Positions 42,682 through 51,595 of a stretch of 64,000 nucleotides of DNA are shown one piece after another. Every line of letters starts with the position of its first letter. Positions within the stretch are counted from its first letter, which is position 1. The stretch is taken from positions 682,001 to 746,000 of the forward strand of contig JACKDP010000004.1 of the NCBI GenBank assembly GCA_020633435.1, given 5' to 3'. Source of the DNA: Myxococcales bacterium. Lineage in GTDB: Bacteria; Myxococcota_A; Bradymonadia; UBA7976; UBA1532. The notes beneath the pieces are model-generated. The model saw nothing but the letters and a program-made list of their open reading frames with translations. It searched no databases and was not told the origin of the DNA. A program made the translations under genes and the position numbers.

Positions 42682-43925
42682 GCGCCCCCCTCCTCTCCGT
42701 GGCCGACGCCCGCGCGATCATCCTGGATCGCGTCGCGCCGCTGGGGCCGGTGCGCCTGCCCCTCGAGGAGGCCGTCGACCGCGTGCTGGCCGAGCCCGTC
42801 GTGGCCACCCGCACCCTGCCGGCCTTCGACGACTCGGCCATGGATGGCTACGCCGTCCGCGCGGCCGACTGTGCCCCCGGCCGCCGCCTGCCGGTGGTGG
42901 GCGAGATCGCCGCCGGCGCGACGGGGGCCGAGCCCCTGCCCGCCGAGGCCGCCCTGCGCATCTTCACCGGCGCCCCGCTCCCGCCGGGGGCCGACGCCGT
43001 GATCATCCAGGAGGACACCCGCCGCGACGGCGACGTCGTCGAGCTGCTGGCCGCCGTCCAGCCCGGCGCGCACATCCGCCGCGCGGGCTCCGACGTGGCC
43101 GTGGGCCAGCCCCTGCTGGCCCCGGGTCGCTGCCTGACGCCGGGCGACGTGGCCCTCCTCTCCGCCCTCGGCCGCAGCCGCGTCGACGTGGTGGCGGCCC
43201 CGGTCGTCGCGCTGCTGCTGAGCGGCGACGAGCTGGTCGAGCCCGACGCCGCCCCGCCCGGCCGCGGGCAGGTCACCAGCAGCAACGGCGTGGCGCTCGC
43301 CGCGGCCGTGCGCGCCCTGGGCGCCACCCCCCGCCTGCTGCCCATCGTCCGCGATGACGCCGACGCCGTGCGCGCCGCGCTCCTGGCCGCCAGCCGCGCC
43401 GACGTGGTCATCACCGTCGGCGGCATGAGCGTCGGCGACCACGACCACCTGGGCCGCGCCCTGAGCGCCCTCTGCGGCGCCGACCTGGGCTTCTGGCGTG
43501 TGGCCATCCGTCCCGGAAAGCCGTTTGCTTTCGGGCGCTTGAACGATGCCTGGGTCTTCGGCCTCCCCGGCAACCCCGTCAGCGCCCTGGTCACGTTCGA
43601 GGTCTTCGTCCGCCCCGCGCTCCTGCGCCTGCTCGGCCATGCGCGCGTCCTGCGCCGCCTGCGCCCCGCCACCCTCGCCCATGCGCTGCCCGCGGGCGGC
43701 GGCCGCGAGGAATACCGGCGAGCCCGCCTGGGTTGGCGGCAGGGTCGCCTGGAGGTGGACGCCGACCGAAGCCAGTCCAGCGGCGCCCTCTCCATCCTGG
43801 CCGGGGCCGACGCCCTGCTGGTCGTGCGGGTGGGGGCGCCGGCCCGCGCCGCGGGCGACGCCGCCGAGGTCCTCGTCCTCGGCCCCGATTCACCGCTTGA
43901 TCGTTTGTCCACCGATGGCGGCTGA
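42678..43925 (+). CDS. moeA: Molybdopterin molybdenumtransferase
   Basis: 415 residues, full length for MoeA. It inserts molybdate into adenylylated molybdopterin to give molybdenum cofactor. Signatures: PAFDDSAMDGYAVRAAD, IFTGAPLPPGADAVIIQED, the central domain with VITVGGMSVGDHDH, and GLPGNPVSALVTFEVFV. The GTG start at 42678 overlaps the mltD stop by 4 nt. No other moa/mob gene or molybdoenzyme is in the window, so its users lie elsewhere. The C-terminal domain IV (about 335-415) is present. Confidence 0.92.
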   Translation: MSAPLLSVADARAIILDRVAPLGPVRLPLEEAVDRVLAEPVVATRTLPAFDDSAMDGYAVRAADCAPGRRLPVVGEIAAGATGAEPLPAEAALRIFTGAPLPPGADAVIIQEDTRRDGDVVELLAAVQPGAHIRRAGSDVAVGQPLLAPGRCLTPGDVALLSALGRSRVDVVAAPVVALLLSGDELVEPDAAPPGRGQVTSSNGVALAAAVRALGATPRLLPIVRDDADAVRAALLAASRADVVITVGGMSVGDHDHLGRALSALCGADLGFWRVAIRPGKPFAFGRLNDAWVFGLPGNPVSALVTFEVFVRPALLRLLGHARVLRRLRPATLAHALPAGGGREEYRRARLGWRQGRLEVDADRSQSSGALSILAGADALLVVRVGAPARAAGDAAEVLVLGPDSPLDRLSTDGG

Positions 43926-43950
43926 GGCAGCCGCCACCCAGGGAGTGTCC

Positions 43951-46068
43951 ATGCAGCCTGTACCGTCCATGCTCGGTCTCCTGGCCGTCGCCGTCGCCGC
44001 GACCCCGGCCCTGGCCGGCAGCCCCGACTTCGACCTGCGGGCCAACGTGCCCCTGGCCCACGTCCAGCGCGCCGGCGTGGTCGCCGACGCCACCTCGCCG
44101 GGCTTCATCCGCTACACCCGCGACGAAGGGGACCGCTGGAAGGCGGGCGTGACCATCGACGGCCGCCCCGCCGCCCTCAACCCGGGCATCCAGGCCAACC
44201 TCTGGATCCCCGTCGGCCCCGAGCTGGCCGGCAAGAAGGCCGTCATCGAGGCCCTCATCCGCCCCTTCCCCAAGTCCCCGAAGGTCGACGTCTTCTACGA
44301 GGGCGAGAAGGTCGGCAGCCCGGAGCTGAAGGCCGACGCCTGGCAGATCATCCGCGTCGAGGTGCCCGAGGCGAAGGTCAAGGAGGGCATCGCCAAGGTC
44401 CGCCTGCACTTCAACAAGTCCGAGATGCAGGGCAGCCAGAAGACGGCGACCGCCATCCGCTTCGTGCGCCTGGCCGACGCCAGCGCCCCGGCCGCCCCCG
44501 AGGGCGAGGCCGACGTGGCCGGCGCCCTGAAGTCGGTGGAGGGGGACGCCATCGTCCTGCCGGACGGCGCGGGCCTGGACTACTACGTCTCCCCCGCCGC
44601 CGGCATGCGCCTCTCGGCCAAGGCCGAGGGGGGCCAGCTCGAGGTCTTCGCCCAGCAGGATGGCGAGAAGGCGAAGTCCCTGGGCGCCGGCGCCTCGGTC
44701 GACATCGGCCTGGACGCCTACGCCGGCAAGGCCACCCGCCTGCTGCTGCGCGGCAAGGGCGGCACCGCCAAGGTCACCGGCAAGATCACCGGCGGCACCC
44801 TCGGCAACGTCACCATCAAGAAGCCCAAGTACGTGATCTTCTGGCTGATCGACACGCTCCGCGCCGACAAGCTGGGCTTCTACCCCCAGAAGAACGCCAA
44901 CGGCCGCCCCAAGGTGAAGACGCCGAACCTCGACAAGATCGCCGGCGAGGGCGTCGTCTTCGACCCCTACTACGTCGAGGGCACCGAGTCGAAGGCCAGC
45001 CACGCCAGCTTCTTCACCAGCACCTACCCCGTCACCCACGGCGTCTACACCCACGAGGCCAAGCTCAAGGACGAGCACCTGACCATCGCCGAGGCCTTCA
45101 AGAACGCCGGCTTCCGCACCGCCGGCTTCATCGCCAACGGCTACGTGAGCGACCGCTGGAACTACAACCAGGGCTTCGACGACTACCAGAACTTCATCCG
45201 CGACGAGACGGCCAACAACGCCGCCCACGTCGTGAAGACGGCGAAGCCCTGGATCACCAAGAACAAGGAGAAGCCCTTCTACCTGTACCTCGGCACCAAC
45301 GACCCGCATGTGACCTACCGGGCCCATGACGAGTACATCGATCAGTACGACAAGGGCGCCTACAACGGCTCCTACAAGAAGTACCTGAGCGGCGGCGAGC
45401 TGGGGCGCCTCAAGGAGAAGAAGTCGCCCCCCTCCAAGCGCGACCAGCAGCGCATCGAGGCGCTGTACGAGAACGAGATCGCCTTCAACGACAAGCACTT
45501 CGGCGACCTGCTCGCCCACCTGAAGGCCGAGGGCATCTACGACGACACCGCCATCATCATCAGCGCCGACCACGGCGACGAGTTCTGGGAGCACGGCTCC
45601 TGCGGCCACGGCCACAACCTGCACCAGGAGCTCGTGCGGGTGCCGCTGGTCATCAAGATGCCCGGCTTCCCGGCGGGCGCCCGGGTCACTTCGGGGGCCA
45701 ACGGCGTCGACATCCTGCCCACCCTGCTCGCCGTCATCGGCGGCCAGGCCCCCAAGGACGCCCAGGGCATGAGCCTGGTGCCCACCATCGGCAGCAAGTC
45801 GCTCTACCCCCAGGCGCAGATCGCCATGAACGGCACCAGCGCCTACACCCTCGCCGTGGGCAACGCCAAGATCATCTACCGCAGCGACTCGTCCATCATG
45901 GCCTTCGACATCGGCAAGGACATCGCCGAGCAGACGGACGTCTTCGAGACGCGGCCGGTGCTGGCGCTGACCGCCCTCGACCCGCTCCTCCTCTTCCTCT
46001 CCCAGCCCAAGCGCTGGAAGAAGGAGGTCATGGGCCCGCCGAACAACCTCACCCGCGCCTTCAAGTAG
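43951..46068 (+). CDS. Exported sulfatase-superfamily protein without the CxPSR site
   Basis: 705 residues. A signal peptide (GLLAVAVAATPALA) is followed by an N-terminal beta-rich domain (about 23-290) and an alkaline-phosphatase/sulfatase-superfamily domain (about 295-670). Metal residues are visible in FWLIDTLRADKLGFY and IISADHGDEFWEHG. At the nucleophile site the sequence is TESKASHASFFTSTYPVTHG: serine or threonine instead of the formylglycine Cys-x-Pro-Ser-Arg. This argues against a classical sulfatase and for a phosphotransferase, phosphodiesterase or phosphonate-type hydrolase. GGGAG lies 7 nt before the ATG. Its 3' end overlaps sfsA by 8 nt on opposite strands. Confidence 0.8.
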   Translation: MQPVPSMLGLLAVAVAATPALAGSPDFDLRANVPLAHVQRAGVVADATSPGFIRYTRDEGDRWKAGVTIDGRPAALNPGIQANLWIPVGPELAGKKAVIEALIRPFPKSPKVDVFYEGEKVGSPELKADAWQIIRVEVPEAKVKEGIAKVRLHFNKSEMQGSQKTATAIRFVRLADASAPAAPEGEADVAGALKSVEGDAIVLPDGAGLDYYVSPAAGMRLSAKAEGGQLEVFAQQDGEKAKSLGAGASVDIGLDAYAGKATRLLLRGKGGTAKVTGKITGGTLGNVTIKKPKYVIFWLIDTLRADKLGFYPQKNANGRPKVKTPNLDKIAGEGVVFDPYYVEGTESKASHASFFTSTYPVTHGVYTHEAKLKDEHLTIAEAFKNAGFRTAGFIANGYVSDRWNYNQGFDDYQNFIRDETANNAAHVVKTAKPWITKNKEKPFYLYLGTNDPHVTYRAHDEYIDQYDKGAYNGSYKKYLSGGELGRLKEKKSPPSKRDQQRIEALYENEIAFNDKHFGDLLAHLKAEGIYDDTAIIISADHGDEFWEHGSCGHGHNLHQELVRVPLVIKMPGFPAGARVTSGANGVDILPTLLAVIGGQAPKDAQGMSLVPTIGSKSLYPQAQIAMNGTSAYTLAVGNAKIIYRSDSSIMAFDIGKDIAEQTDVFETRPVLALTALDPLLLFLSQPKRWKKEVMGPPNNLTRAFK

Positions 46069-46768
46069 GCAGGCGGAAGGCCACCGGCCGCTCCAGCCGC
46101 ACCGCCTCGGGCTGGATGGCCAGGCGCCACGCCAGCACCTCCACCCCCGCCGCCACCGCCGCCCGCAGGGCCTGCCCGTAGGCCGGATCGATGTCATCCG
46201 CCGGCTCGACCACCGTGGCGTCGTCGCGGGACACGCAGAAGAGCAGCACCCCGCGATCCCCGGCCGCCACCTGGGCCGACAGCTCGCGCAAGTGCTTCGC
46301 CCCCCGCGTCGTCACGGCGTCCGGGAAGCGGCACAGCCCATCGGGGGTGCCCATCGTGACGTTCTTCACCTCGACGAAGCAGCGCCCCTGCGGCCCCGAG
46401 AGCAGCAGGTCGATGCGGGAGCTCTCGGCGCCGTAGCGCACCTCCCGCTGCAGCGTCGGGTAGCCCGCCAGCTCGGGGATGAGCCCCGCCCGGATGGCCT
46501 CCTCGGCCAGGGCGTTCGGCCGCTGGGTGTTCACGCAGAGCAGGGCGCCGTACGCCTCCAGCAGCTCCAGCGTGTAGCGCAGCTTGCGGGCCGGGTTCTT
46601 CGAGTCGCTGATCCACGCCCGCGCCCCGGGCTCCAGGCAGCCGCGCATCGAGCCGCTGTTGGGGCAGTGCGCCGTCAGCTCGGTGCCGTCGGCCAGCCGC
46701 ACGTCGGCCAGGAAGCGCTTGCGGCGCGCCAGCAGGGTGCAGGGCACCAGGGGCTCCTCGAAGATCAC
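46061..46768 (-). CDS. sfsA: SfsA family DNA-binding/nuclease-like protein
   Basis: 235 residues. The start GTG at 46768 is preferred because AAGGAG lies 5 nt upstream and the N-terminus (IFEEPLVPCTLLARRKRFLADV) then matches SfsA; an upstream GTG at 46795 lacks such a site. Conserved motifs are CPNSGSM, CVNTQRPN, the restriction-endonuclease-like RIDLLL ... CFVEVKNVT and GLCRFPDAVTTRGAKHL. E. coli SfsA was named for sugar fermentation stimulation and binds DNA; its biochemical role is unsettled. It is divergent from bcp with a 65-bp gap. Confidence 0.9.
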   Translation of the reverse strand: MIFEEPLVPCTLLARRKRFLADVRLADGTELTAHCPNSGSMRGCLEPGARAWISDSKNPARKLRYTLELLEAYGALLCVNTQRPNALAEEAIRAGLIPELAGYPTLQREVRYGAESSRIDLLLSGPQGRCFVEVKNVTMGTPDGLCRFPDAVTTRGAKHLRELSAQVAAGDRGVLLFCVSRDDATVVEPADDIDPAYGQALRAAVAAGVEVLAWRLAIQPEAVRLERPVAFRLPT

Positions 46769-46833
46769 GCGACTCTCCTTGTCCGCGGCGTCCACCGCGC
46801 TACCCTGTCGGCGCCCGCCCCAAGGAGGACCCG

Positions 46834-47283
46834 ATGATCCAGGAAGGCGACCGCCTCCCCCCGTTCCGGCTGCTCGACGACGCCGGCCAGGTCGTGACCG
46901 ACGCCGACCTCGCCACCGGCACCGTCGTGCTCTACTTCTACCCCCGCGACGACACCCCGGGCTGCACCCGCGAGGCCTGCGACTTCCGCGACGGCCTCGC
47001 CGACTTCCGGGCCCGCGGCGTCCGCGTCTTCGGCGTGAGCGCCGACGACGTCGCCAGCCACGTCGCCTTCCGCGACAAGCACGCCCTCACCTTCCCGCTC
47101 CTCGCCGACGAGGGCCACGCCCTCTGCGACGCCCTCGGCCTCTGGGGCGAGCAGGTGGTCCAGGGCTACCGCTTCACCGGCATCGCCCGGACGACGCTCA
47201 TCCTGCGCGAGGGGACGGTGCACCGGGTCTTCGCGGACGTGAGCGTCGTCGGCCACGCGGACGCCGTCCTGGCCGCGTGCTAG
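46834..47283 (+). CDS. bcp: Thioredoxin-dependent peroxiredoxin, Bcp/PrxQ type
   Basis: 149 residues, the normal length. YFYPRDDTPGCTREACDFRD holds the peroxidatic Cys44 and the resolving Cys49, the PrxQ arrangement five residues apart. The fold motifs VFGVSADD and FPLLADEG follow. It reduces H2O2 and organic peroxides in the cytoplasm using thioredoxin. AAGGAGG precedes the ATG. Its TAG is directly followed by the TAG (complement) of the convergent receiver gene, so there is no intergenic terminator. Confidence 0.93.
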   Translation: MIQEGDRLPPFRLLDDAGQVVTDADLATGTVVLYFYPRDDTPGCTREACDFRDGLADFRARGVRVFGVSADDVASHVAFRDKHALTFPLLADEGHALCDALGLWGEQVVQGYRFTGIARTTLILREGTVHRVFADVSVVGHADAVLAAC

Positions 47284-47721
47284 CTAGCGCATCCCCGGCA
47301 GGCGGGCGATGTCGCCCCAGAACTTGAGGAGCCCGTCCATCACCTCGACGAAGCGGGCGAAGCGGATGGGCTTGACGACGAAGGCGTTGGCGCCGTGCGC
47401 GTAGGACGCCTCGATCTCCTCGGGGCGCTCCGACGTGGTGAGCATGAGCACGGGCAGAGCACGCAAGTCCGCGTCCTGCTTGATGATCTGCAGCGCCTCC
47501 AGCCCGTTGACCTTGGGCAGGTTGAAGTCGAGGAGGATGAGATCCGGCCGCCGCAGGCCCTCGAACGGGGCCATGCCCCGCAGCCGGTCGAGCAGCTCCT
47601 GCCCGTCGCGCACCACCTCCAGCTCCACGGGCTGCCCCTCGCAGCGCTGCAGCGCGCGGCGGGTGATGAGGACGTCGCTCTCCTCGTCCTCGGCCAGCAG
47701 GATGTGCATCCGGACGGTCAT
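47284..47721 (-). CDS. Single-domain response regulator (Rcp1 type)
   Basis: 145 residues, a stand-alone receiver. Acidic pocket EDEESD (11-16), phosphoacceptor Asp65 in LILLDFNLPKVNG, Thr in MLTTSE and Lys in FVVKPI are all present. Extended loops and the PEEIEASYAHGANAFVVKP form resemble cyanobacterial Rcp1-type regulators, which partner phytochrome-like kinases with ASHDLQ H-boxes. The two orphan kinases at 23243-25662 have such H-boxes, so they are candidate partners (inference). The ATG overlaps the stop of the REC-GGDEF gene by 1 nt, so the pair is co-translated. Confidence 0.87.
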   Translation of the reverse strand: MTVRMHILLAEDEESDVLITRRALQRCEGQPVELEVVRDGQELLDRLRGMAPFEGLRRPDLILLDFNLPKVNGLEALQIIKQDADLRALPVLMLTTSERPEEIEASYAHGANAFVVKPIRFARFVEVMDGLLKFWGDIARLPGMR

Positions 47722-49241
47722 CAACTCTTCCCCTCCACCCACTGACCGAGTGCCTCCACGACCGCGGGGTCGAAGACACGGCCAGCCTGAGCTGACAGTA
47801 TGGCCAAGGCGTCCGCCCTGGAAAAGGCCGGCCGCCAGGGCCGCGGGCTCGTCAGCGCGCACCAGGCATCCGCGACGGCGACCACGCGGGACGCCAGGGG
47901 GATCCCGGCGCCGACCTGAGCCGCCGTGGAGCCCACGCCATCGTAGCGCGTTCGGACGAAGCGGAGGGCGACGGCGAGGGCCTCATCCTCCCCCGCCCCC
48001 CGCACGAGGGTCTCCGCGAGGGCGGGCCCCTCGTCGAGGATCTGGCGGTCGTCCGCGCTCAGCACGTCCTCCGTGTGCAGCACCCGGTCGGGCGTGGCCA
48101 GCCGCATCAGGCCCAGCAGGTGCGCCGTCGTGCGGGCGATCTGGAGGCCCGTGCCGGTCAGGCCCACGGCCGGGGCGATGCCCGCCACCACCTCGGCCGT
48201 CGCCTCGCCATGACCACCCTGGCCCACATGCAGGCGCTCCAGGCGGGCCGACACCAGGGCCAGGCAGGCCAGCGGCCCCTGCCGGAAGCCCTCGGGCTGG
48301 CTGGCCGGCCCGTCGGAGATGCCGGCCACCCGCACCCCGTTGCGCCCGCTGCGCTTGGCCCGGTAGAGCGCCTCGTCGGCGCGCTGCACCAGGTCGGCCG
48401 CCGTCAGCACCCCGCCCATCTCATCGGTGGCCGCCCCGACCGAGACCGTCATCTGCAGGGACCCCACCGACGTCTCGATGGGCGTCGCCGCCACGGCCCG
48501 GCAGATGCGCTCCCCCGCGCGGCGCGCCCCCTCGGCGTCGGTGTTCGGCATGAGCAGCACGAACTCCTCGCCCCCGTAGCGCGCCAGCACGTCCACCTCG
48601 CGGGCGCCGTCCCGCAGCAGGGCCGCGAGGCTGCGCAGCACCTCGTCGCCGCAGGGGTGGCCCCAGGTGTCGTTCACGCCCTTGAAGTGATCCAGATCGA
48701 GCATCAGGCACGCGAGCGGGCTGCCATAGCGCCGCGCCCGCGCGAACTCGACCTGCAGCAGCGCCTGGAAGTGGCGGTGGTTGCACAGGCCGGTGAGCCC
48801 GTCGCGCACGGCCAGCTCCTCCAGCTCGTGCTGCGCGGCCCGCACCTCGGCCTCCAGCCGCACCCGCTGGCGCAGCGACCGGAGGGTCTGCTCCAGCAAC
48901 GGACCGTTCAAGTCACCCTTGCGCAGGTAGTCCCACGCCCCCGCCTTCATCACCGCGACGGCCAGCGTCTCGTCCCCCTGGCCCGTCAGCATGGCCACCG
49001 GCAGGCCCGGATCGAGGTCCCGGATCTGGGGGATGAGCTCCTCGCCGTGGCAGTCCGGCAGGCGGTGATCGACGAAGACGACGTCCCAGGAGCCGCTCTG
49101 CAGGCGGGCCAGCGCCTGCGCGCACGTCTGGACGACCTCGCAGTGGTACGGCCGATCGAGGCGGCCGAGCAGCCGCTGCAGGATGCGCGCGTCGTCGGGA
49201 TCATCCTCGACGATCAGGACTCGTCCGCCTCGGTCGTTCAC
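47721..49241 (-). CDS. REC-GGDEF diguanylate cyclase with degenerate HD-GYP-like C-terminus
   Basis: 506 residues from a GTG at 49241 (GGAG 6 nt upstream); an upstream ATG at 49346 is possible. Receiver (about 6-122, Asp58), then GGDEF domain (about 145-320) with an intact active site GGEEF (223-227) and, five residues before, the I-site Arg-Glu-Val-Asp (214-217), so c-di-GMP synthesis with product inhibition is expected. The last 160 residues align with HD-GYP: IPLASRVVAVADAWCALTSPRPWRPA and FDPAVVEAL are kept, but the His-Asp metal motif and GYP are gone (HLLG, RTRYDGVGS), so phosphodiesterase activity is unlikely. Coupled to the single receiver downstream. Confidence 0.88.
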   Translation of the reverse strand: MNDRGGRVLIVEDDPDDARILQRLLGRLDRPYHCEVVQTCAQALARLQSGSWDVVFVDHRLPDCHGEELIPQIRDLDPGLPVAMLTGQGDETLAVAVMKAGAWDYLRKGDLNGPLLEQTLRSLRQRVRLEAEVRAAQHELEELAVRDGLTGLCNHRHFQALLQVEFARARRYGSPLACLMLDLDHFKGVNDTWGHPCGDEVLRSLAALLRDGAREVDVLARYGGEEFVLLMPNTDAEGARRAGERICRAVAATPIETSVGSLQMTVSVGAATDEMGGVLTAADLVQRADEALYRAKRSGRNGVRVAGISDGPASQPEGFRQGPLACLALVSARLERLHVGQGGHGEATAEVVAGIAPAVGLTGTGLQIARTTAHLLGLMRLATPDRVLHTEDVLSADDRQILDEGPALAETLVRGAGEDEALAVALRFVRTRYDGVGSTAAQVGAGIPLASRVVAVADAWCALTSPRPWRPAFSRADALAILSAQAGRVFDPAVVEALGQWVEGKS

Positions 49242-49441
49242 CTGTGTCTCCGGCGCCCCCTCCGGCCGAACTGAAAGATACACCCACTTTCGGGGTGGCG
49301 GCCACCGGGGTCCGTGCACAGGGTACCTCGCCACCGCGTCAGTCATGGCTGTCGGGCGACCTTCAAAATCGGAAGAGCGCAGGGCGGACGGAATTGAACG
49401 AAACGCGAATCGGTTCACGAGAGCTGGAAGGAAGGAAGACC

Positions 49442-50047
49442 ATGCGTGACACCCGTTCCCCCGAGAGCCGACTCCTCGATCTGGCGCGTGCCGGTGACGA
49501 GGCCGCCTTCGACGAGCTCGTCGCCCCCCTCCGTGAGCGCATCTACTGGAGAGCCGCCAAGGCCGTCGGTGATCTGGACGAGGCCGAGGACGTCACGCAA
49601 GAGACGCTGCTACGCGCCTTCACCCGCCTCGACACGTTCCGCGGGGAGGCGAAGTTCAGCTCCTGGCTCTACCAGGTCGGCACCAACTGCATCCGCATGC
49701 ACCTGCGCTCCCGCCGGCGCCGCAACGCCTGGTCCCTCGAGGACCACCTGCGCGAGGCCGAGGCGGCGGACGACCAGCAGAGCCTGGCCGAGCCGACCCG
49801 GCGCCCCGACGACCTGGCCATGGAGGGCGAGCTCTCCCTGGCCATCGCGTCGGCCATGGACCAGCTCCCGCCCCAGTACGGCAGCATCCTGCGGCTGTGG
49901 GTGGAGGACGGCCTGGACCTCAAGCAGATCCAGGAGCACTCGGGCCTGTCCATCGCGGCCATCAAGTCGCGCCTGCACCGGGCCCGCCGCAAGGTGAAGG
50001 CCCACCTCGACGAGACCTACGGCGAGGGCGCCCTCCTGGCGGCGTGA
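49442..50047 (+). CDS. ECF-type RNA polymerase sigma factor
   Basis: 201 residues. Sigma region 2 (about 20-95: AFDELVAPLRERIYWRA, DEAEDVTQETLLRAFTRLDTF, SWLYQVGTNCIRMHLRSRRR) and region 4 (about 140-192: LPPQYGSILRLWVEDGLDLKQI, IAAIKSRLHRARRKVKAHL) are separated by a short linker, the ECF layout. The ATG at 49442 follows AAGGAAGG. No anti-sigma factor with a ZAS motif or transmembrane helix is adjacent; the next gene is DUF547. Control by another means, or an unlinked anti-sigma, is implied. It is divergent from the REC-GGDEF gene with a 200-bp gap. Confidence 0.9.
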   Translation: MRDTRSPESRLLDLARAGDEAAFDELVAPLRERIYWRAAKAVGDLDEAEDVTQETLLRAFTRLDTFRGEAKFSSWLYQVGTNCIRMHLRSRRRRNAWSLEDHLREAEAADDQQSLAEPTRRPDDLAMEGELSLAIASAMDQLPPQYGSILRLWVEDGLDLKQIQEHSGLSIAAIKSRLHRARRKVKAHLDETYGEGALLAA

Positions 50048-50087
50048 CGGGCTGGCGTTCGCGCGCCGGGTCCCCGACACTGGCGCC

Positions 50088-50885
50088 ATGAAGCTGCTCA
50101 CCTCCCGCTGGCTCGTCCTCGTCGCTGCCCTCGTGCTCGGCGTCACCTTCTGGTTTCGCCCCAAGGGCATCGACGGCCCCCGCCCGGCCCCCGTCTCCAT
50201 GGACGGCCGCGACTTCGACCACAGCGGCCTGACCGCCGTGCTGCAGCAGGTCGTCGGCGACGACGGGCGCATCGACTACGGCGCCCTGCGCCAGCACCCC
50301 GAGGCCCTCGACCGCTACCTGGGCCAGCTGCGCGCCCTCAGCCCCAAGAGCGCGCCGCACCGCTTCCGCAGCAACGAGGCCCGCCTCGCCTACTACATCA
50401 ACGCCTACAACGCCTTCATCCTCGCCGTCGTCCGCGACCACTGCCCCGTCGAGGACGTGAACACCATCTACCCGTTCGGCGGCCTCTTCTGGCGCGTCTC
50501 CTTCCTGCTGGGCGAGGAGCCCCACACCCTGAGCGAGCTGGAGAGCCAGCTCATCGGCGACGTGAAGGGGGGCGATCCGGCCGTCCGCTTCGCCGTCGTG
50601 AAGGGGGCCAACGGCTTCCCGGCCCTGCCGCGCACCGCCTACAGCGAGGAGGACGTGCGCGCCCGCCTGGACGCCCTGAGCCAGCAGGTGGCCCGGGATC
50701 CCCGGTTCATCAAGCGCGAGGGGGACGCCATCGTGGCCAGCCAGCTCTTCGAGTGGTACCTGGCCGAGTTCGGGGGGGATCTGGTGGGGTGGCTCAAGCG
50801 CGTCGCCCCCGCGGTGGCCGAGGGGGCGACGTCGGTGCAGTACACGCCCTTCGACTGGCGCCTCAACGGCCGCTGCGGCGGCTGA
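50088..50885 (+). CDS. DUF547 domain protein, membrane-anchored or exported
   Basis: 265 residues. An N-terminal hydrophobic helix (about 7-24, WLVLVAALVLGVTFWF) is a signal anchor. The DUF547 family signature follows: IDYGALRQHP, ARLAYYINAYNAFIL, and the C-terminal FDWRLNG. DUF547 proteins are widespread and of unknown function; the fold is thought to be related to papain-like peptidases, but the catalytic residues are not certain. It is 40 nt after the ECF sigma gene, so possibly in its regulon. It is convergent with pal. Confidence 0.82.
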   Translation: MKLLTSRWLVLVAALVLGVTFWFRPKGIDGPRPAPVSMDGRDFDHSGLTAVLQQVVGDDGRIDYGALRQHPEALDRYLGQLRALSPKSAPHRFRSNEARLAYYINAYNAFILAVVRDHCPVEDVNTIYPFGGLFWRVSFLLGEEPHTLSELESQLIGDVKGGDPAVRFAVVKGANGFPALPRTAYSEEDVRARLDALSQQVARDPRFIKREGDAIVASQLFEWYLAEFGGDLVGWLKRVAPAVAEGATSVQYTPFDWRLNGRCGG

Positions 50886-50889
50886 CGGG

Positions 50890-51594
50890 CTAGCGGACGC
50901 TGAACTCCACGCGGCGGTTGCGGGCGTAGGAGCCCTCGTCCTCGCCGTACTCGGCGGGGCGCTCCTCGCCGTAGCTCACGGCCTCCAGCCGGCCCACGTC
51001 GGCGCCGAGCTGCTTGAGGTAGGCGCGGGCCGACAGGGCGCGCTTCTCGCCCAGGGCCAGGTTGTACTCGGCGCTGCCGCGGCTGTCGCAGTGCCCCTCC
51101 ACGATGACGCGGGCGTCGGGATTCGCGTTGAGCCACGCGGCGTTGCGGGCCATGGTCTGCTTCGACTCCTCCGTGAGCTCGGCCGCGTTGAAGTCGTAGT
51201 AGATGGTCTTCAGGCCGTCCACCTGCACGCCGCCGCCCGCGCCCGGATCGGAGCGATCGATGAACTGCTCGATGTCGGTGCCGCCGTTGTTGGCGCCGTC
51301 GTCCTTGCGGGCGAAGCACTCGGTGCGGCGCTCCTCGGCCTTCTGGCGGGCCTTCTCGGCCAGCTTCTTGGCCGCCTCGCCGGCCTTCTCGGCCTCGTCG
51401 TACTTGCCCTGGGCCGAGAGCGTCTGGGCCTTGGCGTACATGCGCTCCGCGGCGGCGTAGTCCTCGGGGGCGCACTTCTTGGCCAGGATGGCCCCGTTGA
51501 TGGCCGTCTGCGCCTCGGTGAGCGTCTTCGTGGGCGGACCGCCGCAGGCCGCGAGGGCCAGCGACATCAGCATGAGGGGGAGGATTCGTCGCAT
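50890..51594 (-). CDS. pal: Peptidoglycan-associated lipoprotein Pal
   Basis: 234 residues. Lipobox LALAAC followed by Gly-Gly. Residues about 25-95 are helical with repeated Ala/Glu/Lys (tetratricopeptide- or coiled-coil-like), then an OmpA-type domain (about 130-234): TIYYDFNAAELTEES, VEGHCDSRGSAEYNLALGEKRA and RNRRVEFSV. GHCDSRG is the Pal form of the wall-binding loop. Pal joins the outer membrane to peptidoglycan and works with TolB. It is the last gene of the tol operon. The N-terminal helical extension is longer than in E. coli Pal. Confidence 0.9.
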   Translation of the reverse strand: MRRILPLMLMSLALAACGGPPTKTLTEAQTAINGAILAKKCAPEDYAAAERMYAKAQTLSAQGKYDEAEKAGEAAKKLAEKARQKAEERRTECFARKDDGANNGGTDIEQFIDRSDPGAGGGVQVDGLKTIYYDFNAAELTEESKQTMARNAAWLNANPDARVIVEGHCDSRGSAEYNLALGEKRALSARAYLKQLGADVGRLEAVSYGEERPAEYGEDEGSYARNRRVEFSVR

Positions 51595-51595
51595 C

